Origin: Gimesia alba
Lineage (GTDB): Bacteria > Planctomycetota > Planctomycetia > Planctomycetales > Planctomycetaceae
Length of the DNA: 64,000 nucleotides
Direction of reading: 5' to 3'
NCBI RefSeq assembly: GCF_007744675.1
Contig: NZ_CP036269.1
Span: 6,889,917-6,953,916 of the forward strand
The position numbers were made by a program, and so were the translations under genes. The notes beneath the pieces are model-generated. The model ran no database searches, was not told the origin of the DNA, and saw only the letters and a program-made list of their open reading frames with translations. Positions 1 through 8,559 of this stretch are shown one piece after another (the first letter of the stretch is position 1; each line of letters begins with the position of its first letter).

Positions 1-42
1 TTTGGGACGCAGAGGTCGCACGTTCGAATCGTGTCGCCCCGA
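1..42 (+). tRNA. tRNA-Pro(TGG), 3' part only
   Basis: The window opens inside a tRNA gene. Bases 1-7 form an anticodon loop (TTTGGGA, anticodon TGG at 3-5, G following it as in proline tRNAs). Then come the 3' anticodon stem (8-12), a 5-nt variable loop (13-17), the T arm (stems 18-22 and 30-34 around the loop TTCGAAT), the 3' acceptor strand CGCCCCG (35-41) and discriminator A42. CCA is not encoded. The 5' half lies upstream of the window, so acceptor and D-arm pairing cannot be checked here. Confidence 0.9.
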
Positions 43-125
43 CTTCTAACCCTCTATGGGGTATGGGTTTACAGGAATACCGTACAAGCGGTTTCCTGAA
101 ACGAACCCGAACAATTCAGCACGAC

Positions 126-156
126 AAAAAATCGCGAAACCCTCGCGATTTTTTTT
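126..156 (+). terminator. Rho-independent terminator after tRNA-Pro
   Basis: A perfect 7-bp stem (131-137 with 143-149, ATCGCGA/TCGCGAT) and 5-nt loop are followed by a run of eight T. It lies about 85 bp after the tRNA on the same strand and is the likely end of that transcript. The A-run before the stem means it could also work in reverse. Confidence 0.75.
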
Positions 157-206
157 ACGCCCCAACCGCAATGCAGGTAGGTTAGATTTCTCTAGTTTTG
201 TACCAG

Positions 207-240
207 CACGGCCGGACAAGCCGGGCCGTGGCACACGGGG
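207..240. repeat. Dispersed palindrome, CGGCCGGACAAGCCGGGCCG type
   Basis: The core CACGGCC..GGGCCGTG forms a hairpin and is followed by GCACACGG. A near copy lies at 44224-44255. Diverged reverse-complement relatives lie at 48414-48450 (GTGTGACACTGCTCGGCTTG), 59424-59459, and a degraded one at 1788-1819. All are intergenic. Function unknown; it behaves like a short dispersed repeat. Confidence 0.6.
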
Positions 241-280
241 AACGTGATCTGATAAGAACCCTGATCTCTTCAGGATTTTC

Positions 281-311
281 TTTCTACCACGAAAGGCACG
301 AAAACACACGA
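281..311. repeat. Dispersed repeat CTACCACGAAA..CACGAAAACACACGAA
   Basis: One of at least five copies of a short A-rich sequence with the core CTACCACGAAA. Others are at 1715-1742 (reverse), 11780-11800, 11906-11924 (reverse) and 59031-59056, with a decayed one near 6024-6044. Several sit right next to the larger CTAG palindrome, so the two may form a compound element. No coding potential. Confidence 0.6.
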
Positions 312-556
312 ACTGAGATGAATTCCACGATGTTCTGCTGAACTCCAAAGTCTTTTCTTTTATGTATTTCGTTCCATTCATGGTTTAAAACTGAATCAGA
401 ACAGATTCATCAAGTTTTAACTTCCATGAAACTTTATTTCCGATTCTAATGAACGTGGTATTTTCGCGAAGCGGAATGTCCTGCATCATGTGAGATCAGC
501 AAGCAGATCGTTTCTATTGCATGCCTCACATTGGTCTCAATAGAAGTCGGATTTCC

Positions 557-1612
557 ATGAGTGTTAAACAGATCATTTATCAACGTCAACGTGGATGCTG
601 GACGTTCTATGTTCTGTTCTGCTGTTGTCAGATTCTGCTTACAGGTTGTTCAAAACAGGAAGGTGCTTCCGTGCAGGAATTTGATCCCCCCGCATCAACA
701 GAGTTCGATCCTCAAGAGTTGGAAGAAGCCCGCAAAACCTTAACGCCACTCCAGTTTTCCATCGAATATGGCACATTCGAAGAAGTACAACAAGCGCTGC
801 AAGAGAACCCCGACAGTATCCATGAACCAACCGAATTTGGTAATATGCCACTGCATCTGGCAGTCCATCAGGGAAAAATCAAAGAAGTCGAACTGTTACT
901 GAAGTCAGGGGCAGATATGAATGCACGGGGTGATTACGGGGAAACGCCTTTGCATGTTGCGCTGAAAGATGAGCGTTATGAATTGGTCCGCCTGTTATTA
1001 ACGAACGGGGCAGATCCGAATAAACCGAATGATAGAGAGGTTGCCCCTCTCAGTTATGCGAGAGATCCTGATTATTATAAACTACTGGTTGATCATGGCG
1101 CGAGAGTGGACTTGCCAATTGTGATGGGACTCGGCAACTGTGAACGGGCTCGGCACATGCTGGCTGAAGACCCACAGTTGGTCCGTTCTCTTAGTCCTAA
1201 AGTAAAAGAACGCATTCTTTCAGATGGAATTTCAATGATTCATTTTAAACATGAACGCGGCCTGCTGAACCAGTATGGCGACCAGATCAATCTACAATTT
1301 GCAACGGGAGGAAAGTTCGATCAGCATTTTCGAAAAGTGATTGCTGAAAACCGTGATATTTTGGAGACGCTGACTTCTCAAGGAGCTCCTCGATCATTTC
1401 GCATGCAGGAAATTGACTTGGCCATCATGCAGAATCAGACACCTTTGGTAGAATTGCTGCTAGAATACGGCGCTGAATTCCCTGCAGAAGATGATGCACG
1501 TCGCTGGTCTTTCATTATGTCAGGAAGAAGAATGGGCTTACCCAATCTGGACAAATCGCAAATCATTAAAAAGTACAAGCCGTTTATTGATAAACAGAGG
1601 CGTGAGAATTAG
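557..1612 (+). CDS. Ankyrin-repeat lipoprotein
   Basis: A 351-aa secreted lipoprotein with ankyrin repeats, probably anchored to a membrane and binding a protein partner; the partner is unknown. From the chosen start there is a basic N-terminus, a hydrophobic stretch and the lipobox LLTGC with Cys31. An upstream ATG at 521 would give an over-long signal peptide and has no better ribosome site. Ankyrin units are visible at about residues 96-127 (PLHLAVHQGKIKEVELLL), 130-161 (TPLHVALKDERYELVRLLL) and 163-190, with a decayed unit near 295-311 (TPLVELLLEYGA). The middle part matches no domain I know. It stands alone between repeat-rich gaps, so context gives no function. Confidence 0.8.
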   Translation: MSVKQIIYQRQRGCWTFYVLFCCCQILLTGCSKQEGASVQEFDPPASTEFDPQELEEARKTLTPLQFSIEYGTFEEVQQALQENPDSIHEPTEFGNMPLHLAVHQGKIKEVELLLKSGADMNARGDYGETPLHVALKDERYELVRLLLTNGADPNKPNDREVAPLSYARDPDYYKLLVDHGARVDLPIVMGLGNCERARHMLAEDPQLVRSLSPKVKERILSDGISMIHFKHERGLLNQYGDQINLQFATGGKFDQHFRKVIAENRDILETLTSQGAPRSFRMQEIDLAIMQNQTPLVELLLEYGAEFPAEDDARRWSFIMSGRRMGLPNLDKSQIIKKYKPFIDKQRREN

Positions 1613-2023
1613 CGATCAAATTTTAAAAGTTCGTTCTGCCACTTCCTGTTACCTGCGGCAATCCCGGATTGCCACCGAGACCATCCCTGATACGTTGTTC
1701 AAATTAATCTCATTTCGTGACTTTTCGTGTTTTTCGTGGTAGCAAAAAACGTACTTGTCAGGCTGTCGACAACAGAGAAGAATCTCCGTGTGCGACGGAC
1801 CTGCGTTGTCCGGCCGTGCAAAGCAATTCACGGTTACCAAATCGGGTACAACACAAATCTTCACGAAAACAGCCGTCAAACCGTCTCTCATCCCCCGTTC
1901 CCACTGGTATTCTGACAAAACCGGGCGGAAACCCTTCGCGCTGCCGAACTTTGGATTCATAATGCGGGTCCTGATGCGTACAATGATCTGTTTCCCTGAT
2001 TTTTTCATGTTAGCTGTTGTCTG
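1613..2023. other. Intergenic region with decayed repeats
   Basis: No credible gene. It contains a reverse copy of the CTACCACGAAA repeat (1715-1742) and a degraded GTGTGCGACGGACCTGCG..GTCCGGCCGTGC palindrome (1788-1819). The remaining ~200 bp before hrpA show nothing I recognise. Several overlapping open frames on both strands exist only because stops happen to be sparse. Confidence 0.5.
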
Positions 2024-5000
2024 ATGTCCCGTGGTGAATTGAATTCGGCTGCTGCTGATGCTGGTGCCGCCAGTGAGAGTTCGCCCGCTGCGCTGTCGGA
2101 ACTGCCGGCGCTGATCGCCAAAGCGATGGCCGGCGATCAGTTTCGGCTTTCGCAACGGCTGCGGTCGATCAAGCAAGCGAAGAAAAACAAAAAGCCGTTC
2201 GACAGGAATCTGAAGCGACTGCAGGACGAGTTGGAGAAATCCCTGGCCCGGCGGGAAGAACGGCTCAAGCTGCGGCCGGAAGTCACGTTTGACCAGAGCC
2301 TGCCGATTCATGAAGAACTGGAAACGATCCAGCGGACGATTGAAGAGAATCAGGTGGTCATCGTCTGTGGCGAAACCGGGTCGGGAAAATCGACGCAGCT
2401 GCCCAAGCTTTTGCTCTCAATGGGACGCGGCATCAGCGGCATCATTGGGCACACGCAGCCCCGCCGGATCGCCGCCCGCTCAGTAGCGGCGCGGATCTCG
2501 GAAGAGCTGGGCCGCGAACAGGGAACTGCCTGCGGCTTCAAAATTCGTTTCACCGATACGACCAACCCGAACACCTATATCAAACTGATGACCGACGGCA
2601 TCCTGCTGGCCGAGACGCAGACCGACCGGTTTCTGAATCTGTACGATACGATTATCATCGACGAAGCACACGAACGTTCGTTGAACATCGACTTTCTGCT
2701 GGGCTACCTCAAACGTCTGCTGCCCAAACGCCGGGATCTGCGGGTGATCATCACCTCCGCGACGATCGACGCGGAACGCTTCAGCGAACACTTTTCAACG
2801 CGGGATAAGCCGGCACCGATTCTGAATGTCTCGGGGCGGACGTATCCGGTCGAGATTCGTTATCGGCCCCTGGATGCAGAGCCGACGGAAAAAGCGCAAG
2901 GCAGGTCACAGAACAACGGGGCCGAGGAACAGTCACTCCTGGCGGATGCGGTCAACGAGCTGGCGGCCATTGACGAGGGGGACATTCTGATATTTGTACC
3001 CACTGAATGGGACATTCGCGAAACCGCCAAACTGCTGCGGGGACGCTCGATCATCGGTGATGACGGCGGACGGCAAACGGAGATCGTACCCCTCTACGGT
3101 CGCTTATCAACGGCCGAGCAGAATAAAGTCTTTCGGCCCTCTTCGTACCGGCGGATTGTAATCGCAACCAACGTGGCCGAGTCATCAATTACCGTGCCCG
3201 GCATTCGCTATGTGATTGATACGGGGCTGGCACGCATCAGCCGTTATTCGAGTCGGTCACAGGTGCAGCGTCTGCCGATTGAAGCGGTCTCGCAAGCCTC
3301 CGCCAATCAGCGGGCCGGTCGCTGCGGCCGTGTCGCACCGGGAATCTGTATTCGCCTTTACAGTGAAGCCGACTATAACAGTCGTGACGAATTCACGTCG
3401 CCCGAAATTCTGCGGACAAATCTGGCGTCGGTCATTCTGCAGACGTTGAATATGAAACTGGGGGCTATTGAGGAGTTCCCGTTCATTGATCCGCCCAAAA
3501 CGGCAGCGATACGCGACGGTTACAGCACACTGTTTGAGCTCGGCGCGATTGACGAACAAAACCGGCTGACAGACATCGGTCGCAAGATCAGTCGGCTGCC
3601 GGTCGACCCGCGCATTGCGCGCATGATTCTGGCGGCACACGATGAAAACTGTCTGCACGAAATTCTGATCATCGCGGCGGCCCTCGAATTGCAGGACCCG
3701 CGGGAACGACCGATTGACAAACAACAGGCAGCCGACGAAGCCCACGAACAGTTTCGCGACGAAGATTCCGACTTCCTCAGCTTCCTTAAACTGTGGGACT
3801 TCTATCACAAACTGAAAGAAGATCTCTCTCATAGCCGCCTGAGGAAGGCGTGCGTGCAGAATTTTCTGTCGTACAATCGACTGCGAGAGTGGGCCGACAT
3901 CTTTCGGCAACTCAGACAACTGGTGGAAGAGACGGGGCTGAAGCCGCACCCGCGGAAAGACGATTCAGCGGCCATCCACCGGGCGCTGCTGCCGGGCTTG
4001 CTCTCGAACATTGCCATGCGGTCGGACTCGAATGAATACACGGGGTCGGGGCAACAGAAGTATTTTATCTGGCCTGGTTCAGGAATTTTCGAGAAGAAGC
4101 CGAAGTGGGTCATCTCGGCAGAGTTGATTGAAACGAGCAAGCGCTACGCACGCACGGTCGCGAAGATTTCGCCGAACTGGATTGAGCCGGCGGCCCCGCA
4201 CCTGGTGAAAAAGAGCTGGAGCGATCCCCGCTGGAGTGGTGATGCGGGCTCGGCAATGGCGACGGAAAAAGTCACGCTGTTCGGCCTGACGATTGTCCCC
4301 CGCCGCCCCGTGCATTACGGAAAGATCGATCCCGAACAGTCACGAACGCTGATGCTACAGTACGGACTTGTCGAAGGGGACATCAATCTCAAGATCGATT
4401 TCCTGGCGCATAATCAGAAATTTCTCAACGATCTCGAACAGCAACAGGCCCGCTCGCGGCGCTACGATTTAATTCCGTCGCAGGAATTACAGTTTGCGTT
4501 TTATGATCAGCGAATTCCCGAAGACGTCTACGATGCGGTGAGTCTGAAGAAGTGGTGGAAAGTCGCCAGCCGCAAAACACCGACGCTGCTGAATATGCGA
4601 CTCGAAGATTTCTTCGAAACGCAGGCGGAAGAGATTGACGAGAGCGAATTCCCGAACGCGATCAACATGGGCAAGATGCAGTTCCCGCTTGAATATCATC
4701 TGGAACCGGGTGCAGAAGAAGATGGCGTCACGGTTTCGATACCGCAGGAGAGCTTGAATCAGCTTTCCCCCCACCGGCTGGGCTGGCTGGTGCCGGGACT
4801 GTTAGAAGAAAAAGTGGCAGCGATGATCAAGTCGCTGCCCAAATCAGTGCGGCGAATGCTGGTGCCGGCACCGGAGACGGCAAAGCAGGTCGTCAGCAAG
4901 CTGGAGTTCGGCAAGGGATCGTTTGAAGAAACCGTCGCCGAGATGCTGTCGCAGATTTCGGGCGAGCGGATCACCGCAGATCAGTTTGAGATTCAACGGC

Positions 5001-6013
5001 TGCCGCAACATTTGCAGATGAATATTCGCGTGCTTGATCAGGGAGGCGAAGCGATCGCCGTCAATCGGAATCTGACGCAATTACGTCAGGAGTACGGTTC
5101 CAAAGCCGCTGACAGTTTTTCGGCACTCTCCGATGATCACTGGAGTCAAACCGGATTGATCGACTGGACGTTCGGCGATTTTCCGACCGAGGTACAAATT
5201 CAACACGATCAGCTTTCGCTCACCGGTTTTCCGAGCTTACTGGATGAGGGCACGACGGTGGCCCTCTGTCTGCGCGACGCACCCGAACGGGCTGCCTATG
5301 AGACGCGGTTTGGTTTGAGGCGGCTGTTTATCCTGTCTGAACATCGCCGTTTGAAAGCGCAGATTGATAATTTGCCCGGTTTGAACCGGATGTCGTTGTA
5401 CGTGACGGCAATTGGCGGAATCAATTTGCGGGAGCAACTCATCGAACTGCTGGCGGAACGGACGCTGTTTGGCAGGAAGGAACAACTGCCTCGGAATGAA
5501 GCCCAGTATCGTCAGCTGGTGAAAGAATGGCGGAACCAGATTCCGGTCGCCGCCCAGGATTTGGCGAGTCTTCTGCCGGATCTGTTCGAGCAGTATCATA
5601 AGATCAAGGTAACGCTGGATAAAACCAAAGTGCCGGCCTGGAGTGAACCGCTGCATGATATGCGGACGCAGTTGAACGCGATGATCAACGCCCGGTTTCT
5701 GGTGAGCACGCCTTACCCCTGGTTGCAGCAGTTCCCACGATATCTGCAGGGGATCGAACTGCGGTTGAGCAAGCTCGGCGGCACCGGACTGCAGAAGGAC
5801 ATCAGCAATATCCGCAGCATCTCACGGTATTTCGAGATGTATTCCCAACGGGCCCGGCAGCATTATGAACGGGAAATTATTGATCCACAGTTGATCAAGT
5901 TTCGCTGGATGCTGGAAGAATTTCGCGTGTCGCTGTTTGCTCAGAAACTGGGAACAGCGCTGAAAGTCTCGCCGAAAATTCTAGATCAGCAGTGGGCAGC
6001 AGTGCGGGACTGA
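2024..6013 (+). CDS. hrpA: ATP-dependent RNA helicase HrpA
   Basis: A 1329-aa DEAH-box RNA helicase of the HrpA type, acting in the cytoplasm on RNA (mRNA processing and rescue of stalled ribosomes in studied bacteria). Motifs in order: GETGSGKST (Walker A, about residue 116), DEAH (about 212), SAT (about 244), NVAESSITVPG (about 385) and QRAGRCGR (about 430). The helicase-associated and OB-like parts follow, then a long C-terminal half matching the DUF3418 region of HrpA (roughly 740-1325). Length is typical of full HrpA (~1300 aa). The first ~85 residues are charged and Ala-rich. No strong ribosome site precedes the ATG, so a slightly later start is possible. Monocistronic by context. Confidence 0.95.
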   Translation: MSRGELNSAAADAGAASESSPAALSELPALIAKAMAGDQFRLSQRLRSIKQAKKNKKPFDRNLKRLQDELEKSLARREERLKLRPEVTFDQSLPIHEELETIQRTIEENQVVIVCGETGSGKSTQLPKLLLSMGRGISGIIGHTQPRRIAARSVAARISEELGREQGTACGFKIRFTDTTNPNTYIKLMTDGILLAETQTDRFLNLYDTIIIDEAHERSLNIDFLLGYLKRLLPKRRDLRVIITSATIDAERFSEHFSTRDKPAPILNVSGRTYPVEIRYRPLDAEPTEKAQGRSQNNGAEEQSLLADAVNELAAIDEGDILIFVPTEWDIRETAKLLRGRSIIGDDGGRQTEIVPLYGRLSTAEQNKVFRPSSYRRIVIATNVAESSITVPGIRYVIDTGLARISRYSSRSQVQRLPIEAVSQASANQRAGRCGRVAPGICIRLYSEADYNSRDEFTSPEILRTNLASVILQTLNMKLGAIEEFPFIDPPKTAAIRDGYSTLFELGAIDEQNRLTDIGRKISRLPVDPRIARMILAAHDENCLHEILIIAAALELQDPRERPIDKQQAADEAHEQFRDEDSDFLSFLKLWDFYHKLKEDLSHSRLRKACVQNFLSYNRLREWADIFRQLRQLVEETGLKPHPRKDDSAAIHRALLPGLLSNIAMRSDSNEYTGSGQQKYFIWPGSGIFEKKPKWVISAELIETSKRYARTVAKISPNWIEPAAPHLVKKSWSDPRWSGDAGSAMATEKVTLFGLTIVPRRPVHYGKIDPEQSRTLMLQYGLVEGDINLKIDFLAHNQKFLNDLEQQQARSRRYDLIPSQELQFAFYDQRIPEDVYDAVSLKKWWKVASRKTPTLLNMRLEDFFETQAEEIDESEFPNAINMGKMQFPLEYHLEPGAEEDGVTVSIPQESLNQLSPHRLGWLVPGLLEEKVAAMIKSLPKSVRRMLVPAPETAKQVVSKLEFGKGSFEETVAEMLSQISGERITADQFEIQRLPQHLQMNIRVLDQGGEAIAVNRNLTQLRQEYGSKAADSFSALSDDHWSQTGLIDWTFGDFPTEVQIQHDQLSLTGFPSLLDEGTTVALCLRDAPERAAYETRFGLRRLFILSEHRRLKAQIDNLPGLNRMSLYVTAIGGINLREQLIELLAERTLFGRKEQLPRNEAQYRQLVKEWRNQIPVAAQDLASLLPDLFEQYHKIKVTLDKTKVPAWSEPLHDMRTQLNAMINARFLVSTPYPWLQQFPRYLQGIELRLSKLGGTGLQKDISNIRSISRYFEMYSQRARQHYEREIIDPQLIKFRWMLEEFRVSLFAQKLGTALKVSPKILDQQWAAVRD

Positions 6014-6059
6014 TTCGTTCGTTTTTACTACCACTAAAAAGATAAGCGCTTACCTACCA

Positions 6060-6135
6060 TGAGCGGAATGGCGCTAGCCACCGGTTGTTCTATTCAGCGT
6101 GCTATAAAAAACGGCGGCTAGCGCCGTGCCGCTCA
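6060..6135. repeat. CTAG palindrome, copy 1 (intact)
   Basis: An imperfect 76-bp inverted repeat. The left arm starts TGAGCGGAATGGCGCTAGCC; the right arm is ACGGCGGCTAGCGCC.. ending CCGCTCA. The ~27-nt centre is unrelated. CTACCA just outside the left arm is shared with flanks of other copies, and a decayed CTACCACGAAA repeat lies at 6024-6044. Other copies: 11818-11895 (intact), 48913-50486 (split by an IS), 50739-51011 and 59086-59359 (split by a MITE-like element). Confidence 0.8.
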
Positions 6136-6152
6136 AGTCTTGGAACGTTACA

Positions 6153-6186
6153 AATAAAAAAGCTGGCTCATCAACGAGCCAGCTTT
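6153..6186 (-). terminator. Rho-independent terminator for the RraA-like gene
   Basis: On the minus strand, an 11-bp perfect stem (AAAGCTGGCTC/GAGCCAGCTTT; 6176-6186 with 6159-6169) and 6-nt loop are followed by a T-rich run. It lies 28 bp past the stop of the gene ending at 6214. Confidence 0.85.
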
Positions 6187-6213
6187 GGTGTGTTTCCTTG
6201 TTGCGGGTATCGT

Positions 6214-6945
6214 TTATTCGCCGCGGAGTCGTCTGCCGAGCTTGCCGATTTCGGCTGCCAGCTCTTTGCGGGCTTCTCCCAGACCTTCGGGAGTCAGGTT
6301 ACCACTCTTCAGGTAATCAAGCACGATGTCTTCGGCTTTCATCAGGTCTTTGCAGGCATCGGCGACTTCGGAGGCGATTTCCGTCGGAATCGTGGTCACG
6401 CCGTTCAAATCGCCGTGCAAGAGATCGCCGGGATAGATGGGAATGCCGCCGACCGTGACGGGTACATTCACCTGTAGTGTGTGACAGTAGCCGTGAGCAC
6501 AGTTGGTGCCGTTAGTGAAGGCGGGGAAGTCGAGGGCTTCGACCTGGTCCAGATCGCGGCCGGCGCCTGAGGTGACGATGCCTTTCGCGCCATAAGCTTT
6601 ATAAGTGGAGCACATGACTTCGCCGAAAGTGGCAGACGCCGTTGGTTCGTCGATGTCCTGATAGACGACAACCGGTGCACCGGGCAGAGATTCAAACGCA
6701 GCGACCTGGGCATCAAGGCCTGAGTAAACATCGCCGCTGCGCGGTGGTGCCATGCTGCGGAAGGTGGATGTCAGAGCGTAACCAACCATCGGTGGCATCT
6801 TGGGGAAACAGGCTTTGATGGAATCATTCATGTAGCCGGTGTTGCGGGGGCGGATGTTCCAGAGTTCGATGACGTTGCAGACAGTCGGTGTGTCGTACTT
6901 GGCGAGTTCTTCAAGGGCAGCGTTAGAGAGGCCTTCGGTGGACAT
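6214..6945 (-). CDS. RraA-like family protein (aldolase/decarboxylase fold)
   Basis: A 243-aa protein of the RraA/MenG-like superfamily, whose members include 4-hydroxy-4-methyl-2-oxoglutarate aldolases, oxaloacetate decarboxylases and the RNase E inhibitor RraA. Visible signature: GEVMCS (108-113), then [14 protein letters not shown] (121-134, the family GxxRD motif that helps bind the divalent metal and substrate), then [10 protein letters not shown] (178-187). Length is slightly above the usual 160-230. It follows the LarA-like gene by 26 bp on the same strand and ends at a clear terminator, so the two are probably co-transcribed. That argues for a small-molecule role in hydroxy or keto acid metabolism rather than RNase control. 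Exact substrate unknown. Confidence 0.85.
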   Translation of the reverse strand: MSTEGLSNAALEELAKYDTPTVCNVIELWNIRPRNTGYMNDSIKACFPKMPPMVGYALTSTFRSMAPPRSGDVYSGLDAQVAAFESLPGAPVVVYQDIDEPTASATFGEVMCSTYKAYGAKGIVTSGAGRDLDQVEALDFPAFTNGTNCAHGYCHTLQVNVPVTVGGIPIYPGDLLHGDLNGVTTIPTEIASEVADACKDLMKAEDIVLDYLKSGNLTPEGLGEARKELAAEIGKLGRRLRGE

Positions 6946-6971
6946 GAATTTCTTCCTATTGAGGTTAAATT

Positions 6972-8252
6972 TTAATGATGCGGTTTTTCAAAAACGGAGG
7001 TCAAATTTCCCTGGGCATCGAATGGCAGCTCAAACGGCCCGGAGATGATTTCCAGATCGTCACGCGCATTGATCTCCTCCAGATACGGTTCGCTGACGAT
7101 GACTTCACTCAATTCGAGAGTATCATAAATCTGTACGATGCGGCTTGTTTCCGGCGGAACCAGTCCGATGGTCTGTAGTGCAGCCTCGATGGCTTCGCGG
7201 TCTGTTTCATAGGCCAGCGGCACCATCGCTGCGGTAGGATGACTACCAGTATTAGCGTTTATGCGGGTGATTTTCCAGTCCACGCTGTCGACTGTGCGCT
7301 GATTGGTGAATTCGGCCAGGCCAATTCCACAGGCGTTGCCGTGCGTTTCTTCAGTCAGACCGCGAATCATGATGCGTTTAGCGGAGACATTATCCCGCTC
7401 GGTGGCGGCGTGATCATTAAACTTGCGGCCGATGACACAGGCATCCATCCCGGAGCCGCTGATGTTTTTGCCGATACGGTCTACAATCAACAGATCGGTT
7501 TTCTCAAACGGAAGCCGGGGCAACGATTCGCGGGCGATATTCAGCAGCTCGGTTTCCCGTTCATAGAACTGTTCCGGCAGCACGGCTTCGATCAGCGCGG
7601 TTTCATCGTAGGCGTTCTCGACTATCGCCAGCCCGCCGACGACCGAGCATTTCTTTAAGATCGAGGAAGCGACGGCTTTGATGATTTCTTCAAAGCTGAG
7701 ATCTTCGATCGCCCGGTGATAGATTTTGGCGCCTTCGTGTTTGCCGAGGCCGATCAGCATCATCTTATGCAGGCCCGATTCGATATCGCCGACAAAACGG
7801 GTGTGCGGTTTAACGCGGCCGCAAATCAAGACGTGATCGGCTTCGTAGGCGTGCTTGTCAAAATGAACGGGGATGCCGTGCGACGTGGTATCGACGGTCA
7901 CGGTTTCCATCGACGAACGAATTTCGACGCCCATCGTTTCGGCGGTAATGCCGTACGCTGCGATGACTTGCGCCTGTCCTTCCGCGGTTCCGCCACCATG
8001 ACTGCCCATAGCGGGGACGATAAACGGGACAGCATCCAGTGATTTCAGATAGTCGACAGTGGTTTTGATGATCGCAGCAATATTGGCGATGCCACGACTG
8101 CCAACCGTGATGGCAACAGTTTCTCCCGGCTTGACTACTTTGTCTAAATTGATTTTAGGAAGTTCGGACAGAACCGCTTCGGGAACGTTCTCGATTCGAG
8201 AAGACTGGAAGTTTTGGCGAATTCGGTAAACCTTAGGAAGCGGGATGTTCAT
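6972..8252 (-). CDS. LarA-like (DUF2088) nickel-pincer-type isomerase
   Basis: A 426-aa protein of the lactate racemase (LarA)/DUF2088 family, in which a nickel-pincer nucleotide cofactor racemises or epimerises hydroxy acids. Features seen: [11 protein letters not shown] (83-93), then KPHTRF and [15 protein letters not shown], the region that in LarA carries the Lys bound to cofactor and the nickel-binding His residues. Assigning those roles here is by family knowledge. The ATG at 8252 was chosen; a TTG seven codons upstream is the alternative. It is the first gene of a likely two-gene unit with the RraA-like gene. No cofactor synthesis genes (larB, larC, larE) lie in this window, so they must be elsewhere if the enzyme is active. 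Substrate not predictable. Confidence 0.8.
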   Translation of the reverse strand: MNIPLPKVYRIRQNFQSSRIENVPEAVLSELPKINLDKVVKPGETVAITVGSRGIANIAAIIKTTVDYLKSLDAVPFIVPAMGSHGGGTAEGQAQVIAAYGITAETMGVEIRSSMETVTVDTTSHGIPVHFDKHAYEADHVLICGRVKPHTRFVGDIESGLHKMMLIGLGKHEGAKIYHRAIEDLSFEEIIKAVASSILKKCSVVGGLAIVENAYDETALIEAVLPEQFYERETELLNIARESLPRLPFEKTDLLIVDRIGKNISGSGMDACVIGRKFNDHAATERDNVSAKRIMIRGLTEETHGNACGIGLAEFTNQRTVDSVDWKITRINANTGSHPTAAMVPLAYETDREAIEAALQTIGLVPPETSRIVQIYDTLELSEVIVSEPYLEEINARDDLEIISGPFELPFDAQGNLTSVFEKPHH

Positions 8253-8559
8253 TGTGGGGCTTTGAATTATCAAGGAGTCATTTGGGCTGGTCTTCAGGAT
8301 TTCAAATCGCGTCTATTATGAAGAGTCTGTTATTGTAAGTAAATCGTGTGTGTTTACGCTACATCCGGGCGTGTTCCAGGTTAAGATTCTTAAGATAACG
8401 TGAGTTCAGGCTTCGCGAGGATGTTTGGAATTTTGCGGCGCTGACAGGAATCGTCTTGTTCTAAATTGGTGATTTCGATACCTTAACGATTCTGATTTTG
8501 ATAGACCAATCAGCAAGTCGAAACTGGATGTCGAGCCTTGTTGCTGCAAGGAAGCAGAT
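8253..8559. promoter_or_regulatory. Divergent promoter region
   Basis: About 300 bp between the minus-strand LarA-like gene and the plus-strand FlgG-like gene. Both transcripts must start here or just upstream of their ATGs. The sequence is moderately AT-rich with no dispersed repeat and no clear inverted repeat. I could not assign -35/-10 boxes with confidence. Confidence 0.4.

Larger units (their letters stand above)
43..556. other. Intergenic region with dispersed repeats
   Basis: Between the tRNA and the ankyrin lipoprotein there is no convincing gene. It holds the terminator at 126-156, a palindromic repeat at 207-240 and a copy of the CTACCACGAAA repeat at 281-311. Reading frames crossing this stretch run through these repeats and look non-coding. 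The AT-rich 380-480 part may hold the promoter of the next gene, but no clear -35/-10 pair was picked. Confidence 0.5.

Noticed and set aside
46-381. Open frame on the minus strand at the window start
   Set aside because: It runs through the terminator and two dispersed repeats and has no ribosome site; it reflects repeat sequence.
1649-2311. 220-codon frame on the minus strand overlapping the hrpA start
   Set aside because: It crosses decayed repeats and the antisense of hrpA, with no family resemblance.
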